Below are positions 59,042 through 64,000 of a stretch of DNA of 64,000 nt, one piece after another (position 1 is the first letter of the stretch; the number at the start of each line of letters is the position of its first letter). Both the position numbers and the translations under genes were made by a program. This DNA comes from Clostridia bacterium UC5.1-2E3 (GTDB lineage Bacteria > Bacillota > Clostridia > Lachnospirales > Lachnospiraceae). The notes under the pieces were generated by a model that worked only from the letters and a program-made list of their open reading frames with translations, was not told the origin of the DNA and made no database searches. Location: assembly GCA_001304875.1 (NCBI GenBank), contig BBZO01000002.1, positions 62,001 through 126,000 of the forward strand, read 5' to 3'.

Positions 59042-59061
59042 AAGAATATCGGTTTTGAAAG

Positions 59062-59114
59062 AAAAAACTTTTCTGGCGGTTTTGTTTATGTGATAGCTGC
59101 CAGAAAAGTTTTTT
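59062..59114 (+). terminator. Terminator after the double-cupin pair
   Basis: AAAAAACTTTTCTGGC / GCCAGAAAAGTTTTTT, a perfect 16-bp stem with a T-run. It closes the island. Confidence 0.85.
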
Positions 59115-59193
59115 GTGAAGGAAGAGTTCCTTTACTCCTTTTTATGTTTTTTTTGGAAAATAATCCCGAATTTTAATTGCAACTGCAGAGGGG

Positions 59194-59828
59194 GTGATTA
59201 TAATAGAAGAAAGTTATGGAAAAAAAGATGTTTTGATGTTTGAGGGGAAAATCAATGGAAGAGAGACAAAAGAGATTTTTCTGTGGAAAAAGGGAGAAGC
59301 AGTCTTTGATAATGTAATCGCTATTTTTTTGATTTTTTGTTCTTTTTGATCGCAGTATTTGCATTGATATACAATATTGGGTTGAATCCATTTGATGGTC
59401 AGGTTGAGAAAATAATAGAGAAATTTAAGACGGATGAATATGTTATTCCGTACTATATTGCTGAGAGATATTGTATTTGGATTAATATGAGAAGCTTTTA
59501 TTTTATGTTGGCATATGGACTGGAATTGCTGGCATTTATTGCGAGTATTATGACCGTTTTTTATGCAGCAAAAGATAGCAATTTGGGTGATAATAAGAAC
59601 AATAAGAGGATCGTATTTTTGTCATTATTATCAGTTTGTTTTTCGGTTGCAAACATGTATGCAAGGCCGCAGTCTATAGCATATATGGCTCAACATACAT
59701 GGCGTAGTCTTGATTCAGCTATTGTAGAAACGATAAATGATGAAACTCTCGATGCACAAGAAAAAGATAAAAGACTGGCAAATTGTGTAATTGAATTAGA
59801 AGCATATATAGAGACTTATGAAAGATAG
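59194..59828 (+). CDS. AT-rich 2-3-TM membrane protein, SLATT-like, one frameshift
   Basis: About 211 residues if the T-run near 59330 has lost one base. A cytoplasmic N terminus (GTG 59194, or internal ATG 59236) leads into a TM helix in the IFLIFCSFFLIAVFALIYNI region. Then come a loop with YIAERYCIWINM, a second TM (FMLAYGLELLAFIASIMTV), a third (RIVFLSLLSVCFSVANMYA) and a charged C-terminal helix containing TWRSLDSAIVETINDETLD. This order recalls SLATT-type 2TM effectors of nucleotide-signalling defence systems, but the match is by eye. Composition is much more AT-rich than neighbours (Lys, Asn, Ile codons), pointing to recent acquisition. Confidence 0.55.
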
Positions 59829-59880
59829 TAAATAGCCGGACATATATATTTTTTGAATTCGAATATTTTTGTCTGCCCCC

Positions 59881-59908
59881 TTGACAAATCCCCCACCCAT
59901 GATAAACT
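59881..59908 (+). promoter_or_regulatory. Promoter of infC-rpmI-rplT
   Basis: TTGACA (59881-59886), 16 bp, TAAACT (59903-59908), about 190 bp before infC, leaving a structured leader. Confidence 0.65.
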
Positions 59909-59909
59909 A

Positions 59910-60052
59910 CCAAAAGTTGTTAATCACAACACACAGGAAAGCAGGTATCCACCTCACCTCGGCACAGCGGTGACCCGGGTTCATATTAAAGGCTCTGTTT
60001 ATGCAGGGATGTATTTAGTATGGTGGATAGAAGTTTTCTATCTGCTTTTTTA
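59910..60052 (+). promoter_or_regulatory. infC leader with attenuator (L20-leader-like)
   Basis: A roughly 190-nt leader. Its first part holds AGGTATCCACCTCACCTCGG and GGTGACCCGGG, able to pair locally. An intrinsic terminator (GTGGATAGAA / TTCTATCTGC, T-run, about 60022-60052) lies before infC. In Firmicutes the infC operon leader binds L20 and terminates early; the gene order here is the same, so feedback by L20 is likely, though I did not fold it. Confidence 0.65.
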
Positions 60053-60100
60053 TTGCAGGATTGAAACGATCATTTTACAAGAATTTGGAGGTGCACGGTT

Positions 60101-60607
60101 ATTAGCGAGTTAATGATTAACGAACAGATTCGAGATAAGGAAGTTCGTTTGATTGGTGAGAACGGAGAACAGTTAGGCATCATGTCAGCCAAGGAAGCCT
60201 ACAAGCTGGCAAAAGACGCAGAGCTTGACTTAGTGAAGATCGCTCCGACGGCGAAGCCGCCCGTATGCAAGATTATCGACTACGGTAAGTACAAGTACGA
60301 GATGGCGAGAAAAGAAAAAGACGCGAGAAAGAAGCAGAAGACCATCGAAGTCAAGGAAGTCCGCTTATCGCCAAACATTGACACCAATGACTTGAAGACC
60401 AAGATGGGCGCGGCCAGGAAGTTCCTGGAGAAAGGCGACAAGGTAAAGGTCACCCTGCGTTTCAGAGGCCGTGAGATGGCGCACATGTCAAAATCCAAAT
60501 ACATCCTTGACGATTTCGCCGAGGAGCTGTCCGATATCGCCACCATCGACAAACCGTCCAAGGTGGAGGGCCGGACCATGGTCATGTTTTTAACTGCAAA
60601 ACGTTAA
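60101..60607 (+). CDS. infC: Translation initiation factor IF-3, ATT start
   Basis: Binds the 30S subunit and checks start-codon selection; 168 residues. The sequence MINEQIRDKEVRLIGENGEQ, KPPVCKIIDYGKYKYE, KEVRLSPNIDTNDLKTKM and RFRGREMAHMSKSK are IF-3 signatures. I place the start at ATT 60101 rather than ATG 60113. GGAGGTG (60087-60093) is 7 bases from ATT but 19 from ATG, and the extra ISEL residues match the N-terminal extension known from other infC genes. AUU starts are conserved for infC because IF-3 represses its own translation. First gene of infC-rpmI-rplT. Confidence 0.95.
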   Translation: MSELMINEQIRDKEVRLIGENGEQLGIMSAKEAYKLAKDAELDLVKIAPTAKPPVCKIIDYGKYKYEMARKEKDARKKQKTIEVKEVRLSPNIDTNDLKTKMGAARKFLEKGDKVKVTLRFRGREMAHMSKSKYILDDFAEELSDIATIDKPSKVEGRTMVMFLTAKR

Positions 60608-60636
60608 AATAGATAACGATTAAGGAGGAAAATACA

Positions 60637-60834
60637 ATGCCTAAAATGAAGACAAGCAGAGCAGCTGCTAAGCGTTTCAAAACAACCGGAACTGGAAAGT
60701 TAGTGAGAAACAAAGCTTACAAATCCCACATTCTGACCAAGAAATCTACCAAGAGAAAGAGAAACCTCAGAAAAGATATCGTCACCGATGCAACCAACGC
60801 AAAGGTAATGAAGAAGATCTTACCGTATTTATAG
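60637..60834 (+). CDS. rpmI: 50S ribosomal protein L35
   Basis: A 65-residue, very basic protein ([20 protein letters not shown] start; [16 protein letters not shown]). 29 bp after infC with TAAGGAGGAAA. Codon use is strongly biased as for ribosomal proteins. Confidence 0.98.
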   Translation: MPKMKTSRAAAKRFKTTGTGKLVRNKAYKSHILTKKSTKRKRNLRKDIVTDATNAKVMKKILPYL

Positions 60835-60864
60835 GATTTGGGATTAAGAAGGAGGAAATGACCG

Positions 60865-61221
60865 ATGGCAAGAATTAAAGGCGGTATGAACGCTAAGAAA
60901 AAACACAACAGAGTGCTCAAGATGGCTAAGGGCTACAGAGGCGCTCGTTCCAAACAGTATAGAGTTGCAAAGCAGTCTGTAATGAGAGCTTTAACCAGCG
61001 CTTACGCAGGCAGAAAAGAGAGAAAGAGACAGTTCAGACAGCTCTGGATCGCACGTATCAACGCTGCAGCCCGCATCAACGGCTTATCCTACAGCAAGTT
61101 CATGTACGGCTTAAAGCAGGCCGGCGTAGAGATGAACAGAAAGATTCTCTCCGACATGGCAATCAGCGACGCAGAGGGCTTCGCAAAGTTAGCAGAGCTT
61201 GCAAAGAGCAAACTGGCTTAA
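60865..61221 (+). CDS. rplT: 50S ribosomal protein L20
   Basis: A 118-residue rRNA-binding assembly protein of the 50S subunit. Family features: [72 protein letters not shown]. 30 bp after rpmI with AAGGAGGAAATG. In other Firmicutes L20 is the autogenous repressor acting at the infC leader; the leader features at 59910-60052 fit that. Confidence 0.98.
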   Translation: MARIKGGMNAKKKHNRVLKMAKGYRGARSKQYRVAKQSVMRALTSAYAGRKERKRQFRQLWIARINAAARINGLSYSKFMYGLKQAGVEMNRKILSDMAISDAEGFAKLAELAKSKLA

Positions 61222-61249
61222 TCCAGTACGACTGGTTTATAATGATGAA

Positions 61250-61292
61250 GAAAGCGCTTTCCGGGTTTGAAAAGGCCTGGCGGGCGCTTTTT
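61250..61292 (+). terminator. Terminator after rplT
   Basis: AAAGCGC / GCGCTTT outer arms with CCGGG/CCTGG inner pairing, followed by a T-run to 61292. The following 130 bp to the next gene shows no ORF or clear signal. Confidence 0.7.
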
Positions 61293-61423
61293 TACAGTCT
61301 GAGTCTCCACAGATGCTCCACAAGAGGTAGCTGGATGTAAAGTCAGAAGGCAAGAAGCCCCTGCGCGCGGGCGCAAGGCTATACCATGTTTGCATGTATA
61401 AAAGAACACGTCGCCGCTTTCTC

Positions 61424-62296
61424 TCATTCATTCGCCGCAGCCGCTTTCTGCAGATCCAATTCCCGGCACAGCTCGTCCCGGTAGGCCGGATCCCGCACGG
61501 CGCGCTCCAGGTCGTCGTAACGTTTGGCTTTTAAAAGATACTGGGCGAGCGCCATGCCCTCCGCCAGACCCGCAGCCATACCTTCAGCCAACCCCTCGGC
61601 CTTTCCATCCATTCTCTCATAAAGCTTTTCTTCCCATGCCTGCATATACTTCACTCCATATTCTTCACTGGCTTTGACCTCGCTGACCCTGCGGTGCAAT
61701 TCCTGCACCTTTTCACTGCTGCACGTGCGGGCCATCTCGTCCGAGCTGTCCTCGATGTAGTGCAGAAGCTCCGCCAGCTCCTGGCTCACCTCGCCGTCGT
61801 TGGTGCCGCGGGTGTTAAGAAAATCCGGGTGATCCCGTCGTTCAGATACAGATCCGGCTCCTCCTCACAGCGCATCTTAAACGTATACCGGTATCTGCCG
61901 CGCCCCCACAGGTCGAAAGGGTGATCATAATCAGAAATGACTCCGGCAGGGGGTGAAAGTTCATGCCTTCCCCCGGCGGCAGCAATGTGCTGTCGATGAG
62001 TGCCTGGTAGAAACGGCTCCGCTTCGCCAGGCCTCCCGTGTTCCGCTTCTGCACCTCCGCGTCGTAGATCCGGTTTTTGTCGTCTGCGCTGTAGACGTCC
62101 AGACGGATGGAGCGGAGCCATGGCATCGTGCGAAACTCCTTCTCCACTTCTCCTGCTGCCGGAGCGACACCTCCTCGCCCATGATGATGGACAGCGCCAG
62201 CTCCAGCGACCGCTTATCCTCCATGACGCTGGCAAATAAAAAACGGTCGAGCAAGGTCAGATTGTTTAACTGTTTCGTGGGTGTTCTCAAAAACAT
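61424..62296 (-). CDS. Rpn family PD-(D/E)XK nuclease/putative transposase, three frameshifts
   Basis: A recombination-promoting nuclease (Rpn) family member, about 291 residues after repair. The N terminus is LRTPTKQLNNLTLLDRFLFA with SVMEDKRSLELALSIIMGEE. The nuclease core is SIRLDVYSADDKNRIYDAEV followed by QKR, whose D...E-x-Q form the PD-(D/E)XK site; FYQALIDSTLLPPGEGMNF follows. A C-terminal tail repeats GLAEGMA. Breaks, each one base lost: about 62146, 61919 and 61820. The start may be TTG at 62290, which has better RBS spacing, rather than ATG at 62296. Members often occur as lone mobile-type genes; no inverted repeats are obvious. Biological role unknown here. Confidence 0.83.
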
Positions 62297-62565
62297 CTCT
62301 CCTTCCATTATAGACAGTGAAATGTTCCGTTTCAATGCGGAAAATTCCCTGAAAGATAAAAAGATACGGAATACATCGGGGGACTCCCCGAGAGAACCCG
62401 GCGGTCGAACGCCGCCTGAAATTCACAAGTCAGATGACTGTGATTTCATTATATCAGACCGGCGGCGGATGTCAATGGGGCTTTGGGTGAAACTGGCGGC
62501 GGCCGGCGAAGCTTTTCAGCGGGACGCCTTTTTCTTACAATCTTCTTAAAGTCCCACATTTTAAA

Positions 62566-62594
62566 TTGCGGGGCGTGTGGAAAGGTGTTAAAAT
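62566..62594 (+). promoter_or_regulatory. Promoter of the D-Ala-D-Ala carboxypeptidase gene
   Basis: TTGCGG (62566-62571), 17 bp, TAAAAT (62589-62594) with TGT extended -10; 49 bp before the start. Confidence 0.6.
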
Positions 62595-62643
62595 AAAACA
62601 TACATTTGCGCATAAAAAGACGCTGCATTCAGGAGATACATAG

Positions 62644-64000
62644 ATGAAAAAGATATTAAGTACGATGGCCGCCTTCGTCCTGGCGGCCAGATGTGCCTGT
62701 TTCCGGCCTACGCCGCGCCGGAATGGCCGAATGATACGGGAGTTCTGGCGGAGGGCGGCATCGTCATCGACGCCGACTCCGGGGCCATGCTGTTCGGGCA
62801 GAATGTGAGGCTGCAGTATTATCCGGCCAGCATCACGAAGCTTCTGACGGCCCTGGTGGTTCTTGAGAACGCATCTCTGGACGAGCAGGTGAACTTTTCC
62901 TACGAGGCGGTCTACGATGTGGAGGAGGGGAGCGGCAACAAGGTGGGCCTGGAGGAGGGCGACGTGCTCTCTGTGGAGGACTGCCTCTATGCGATGCTTC
63001 TGATGTCCTCCAACCAGGCGGCCAACGCGTTGGCGGAGCACGTGGGCGGCAGCCGGCAGGGCTTTGTGGACATGATGACGCCCGCATCGCCCAGATCGGA
63101 TGCACCGGGAGCCAGTTCAGAAACCCGTCGGGGCTCAACGATCCGGAGCAGGTGGTGACGCCCTACGACATGGCGATGATCGCCAGGGAGGCCTTTGACA
63201 ATGAGGCGCTTCTGGAGATCGCCTCCGCCAGAAGCTACCGGCTTCCGGCCACCATCAATAACCCGGAGGACGCAGCCTCACGGCGGAGTGCCGCATTCTC
63301 AACACCACGGATCCCGACAGCAGTATTATTTTCCGGACGCTGTCGCAGCCAAGACCGGGTACACCTCCCTGGCGGGAAATACGCTGGTGCTCTACGCAGA
63401 GCGGGACGGCAGGAGCGTCATCTCCGTTGTGTTAAAGGGGAGCCAGCCCCAATATTATTTTGATTCGATCAGTCTTCTTGATTTTGGCTTGAGACAGTTT
63501 CAGAATGTGAATATACTGGAACATGATCCCGGCTTTCCCTCCGGCGAGGAGCCTGTGACCATCGGGGACAGAACCTTCGCCCCGTCAGAGCTTTCGATGG
63601 ACGCCGATGCGGTTATTACCATTCCTGATGACGCAGCGTTCACCGACGCGGTCCGCTCTGTGGTGACGGAGCTTCCGTCCTATGCCCCCGCGGGAGCTGT
63701 GGCACTCATACAGTATCATTACAATGACCGGAAGGTGGGGGAGGTCTACCTTATCGAGAAGGCGGCAGCGGAGGCTGCAGCCGCGGCCGCGCAGGCACAG
63801 GCAGGAGACGGGGAAACGTCAGAATCAGACGCGGATGCAGCTCTCGCTGATGCGGAGACCGAACCGGCAGAGCAGCCTGAGGCCGCCGTTCCCGCCGCCA
63901 CCGGCAGTGAACCCGAGGGACAGGGCGGATTTCCTGTGGGCATCGCTGCTGCACTGGGTATCGTGGCACTGGCCGGAGGCGGAGGAGTATTCTTTGTCAT
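62644..64000 (+). CDS. D-alanyl-D-alanine carboxypeptidase (penicillin-binding), partial, four frameshifts
   Basis: A secreted serine DD-carboxypeptidase (peptidase S11) that trims the terminal D-Ala of peptidoglycan. Signal peptide residues 1-24 (to AYA). The SxxK motif is PASITKLLTALVVLE near residue 60, SxN is MSSNQAANALAEHV near 120, and KTG is AAKTGYTSLAGNTLV near 240. A C-terminal beta domain and an Ala/Glu-rich linker lead to a hydrophobic helix at the window end. Breaks, one base lost each: about 62689 (C), 63080 (A), 63270 (G), 63331 (C). The gene runs off the window, so the C terminus, probably a membrane anchor, is missing. Confidence 0.9.

Noticed and set aside
61424-62296. Complete insertion sequence at the Rpn gene
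   Set aside because: No terminal inverted repeats or target duplication found around it.

Overview
The window looks like a chromosomal segment of a GC-rich anaerobic Firmicute, most likely a Lachnospiraceae/Clostridia member. The reasons are a pyruvate:ferredoxin oxidoreductase, two T-box leaders (leuS, pheS), BioY, an SsrA gene without an encoded CCA, small proteins typical of that family (chorion-class Cys-rich, DUF1540, YcxB-like) and abundant TctABC and TRAP uptake systems. The genus is inference. Coding density is high. No tRNA, rRNA, CRISPR array, prophage or intact insertion sequence was seen.

Layout: 0-3 kb, a tctCBA operon. 3-6 kb, T-box and leuS. 6-11.5 kb, L,D-transpeptidase, a large two-part lipoprotein, bioY under a probable BirA operator, and small unknown proteins. 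11.6-19 kb, alanyl-tRNA editing protein, AI-2E-type permease, P1 peptidase, siroheme enzyme, PHP phosphoesterase and a VanW protein. 19-24 kb, nifJ and an iron alcohol dehydrogenase. 24-30.6 kb, a second tctABC operon divergent from a UroD-like protein, then a LysR regulator and a cysteine-desulfidase-family protein. 30.6-33.6 kb, an ABC-F ribosome-protection gene behind a leader-peptide attenuator, and a nucleoid-associated protein. 33.6-42.6 kb, T-box-pheST, enolase, secG-rnr-smpB-ssrA. 42.6-47.9 kb, a RelBE-like pair, MATE pump, ilvE, AEC transporter and small proteins. 48-59 kb, a catabolic island: three paralogous double-cupin proteins, an FrlC-like epimerase, a TRAP transporter, hydantoinase/oxoprolinase subunits A and B, and a LysR regulator. 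59-64 kb, an AT-rich membrane protein, infC-rpmI-rplT behind an attenuator leader, an Rpn nuclease, and a D-Ala-D-Ala carboxypeptidase cut by the window end.

The most interesting region is the 48-59 kb island, which reads as a self-contained uptake and ATP-dependent ring-opening pathway for an unidentified, probably carboxylated, cyclic amide or imide. The ABC-F leader is the clearest regulatory device: perfect promoter, 7-codon peptide, intrinsic terminator and a visible antiterminator.

Data quality matters here. I count about 41 small indels in 22 genes. Nearly all are single-base losses in short homopolymers, and each is repaired by one base to give an intact protein of normal length. They include essential genes (pheS, pheT), so they are almost certainly sequencing or assembly errors. 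Such genes are annotated over their full repaired span, with break points given.
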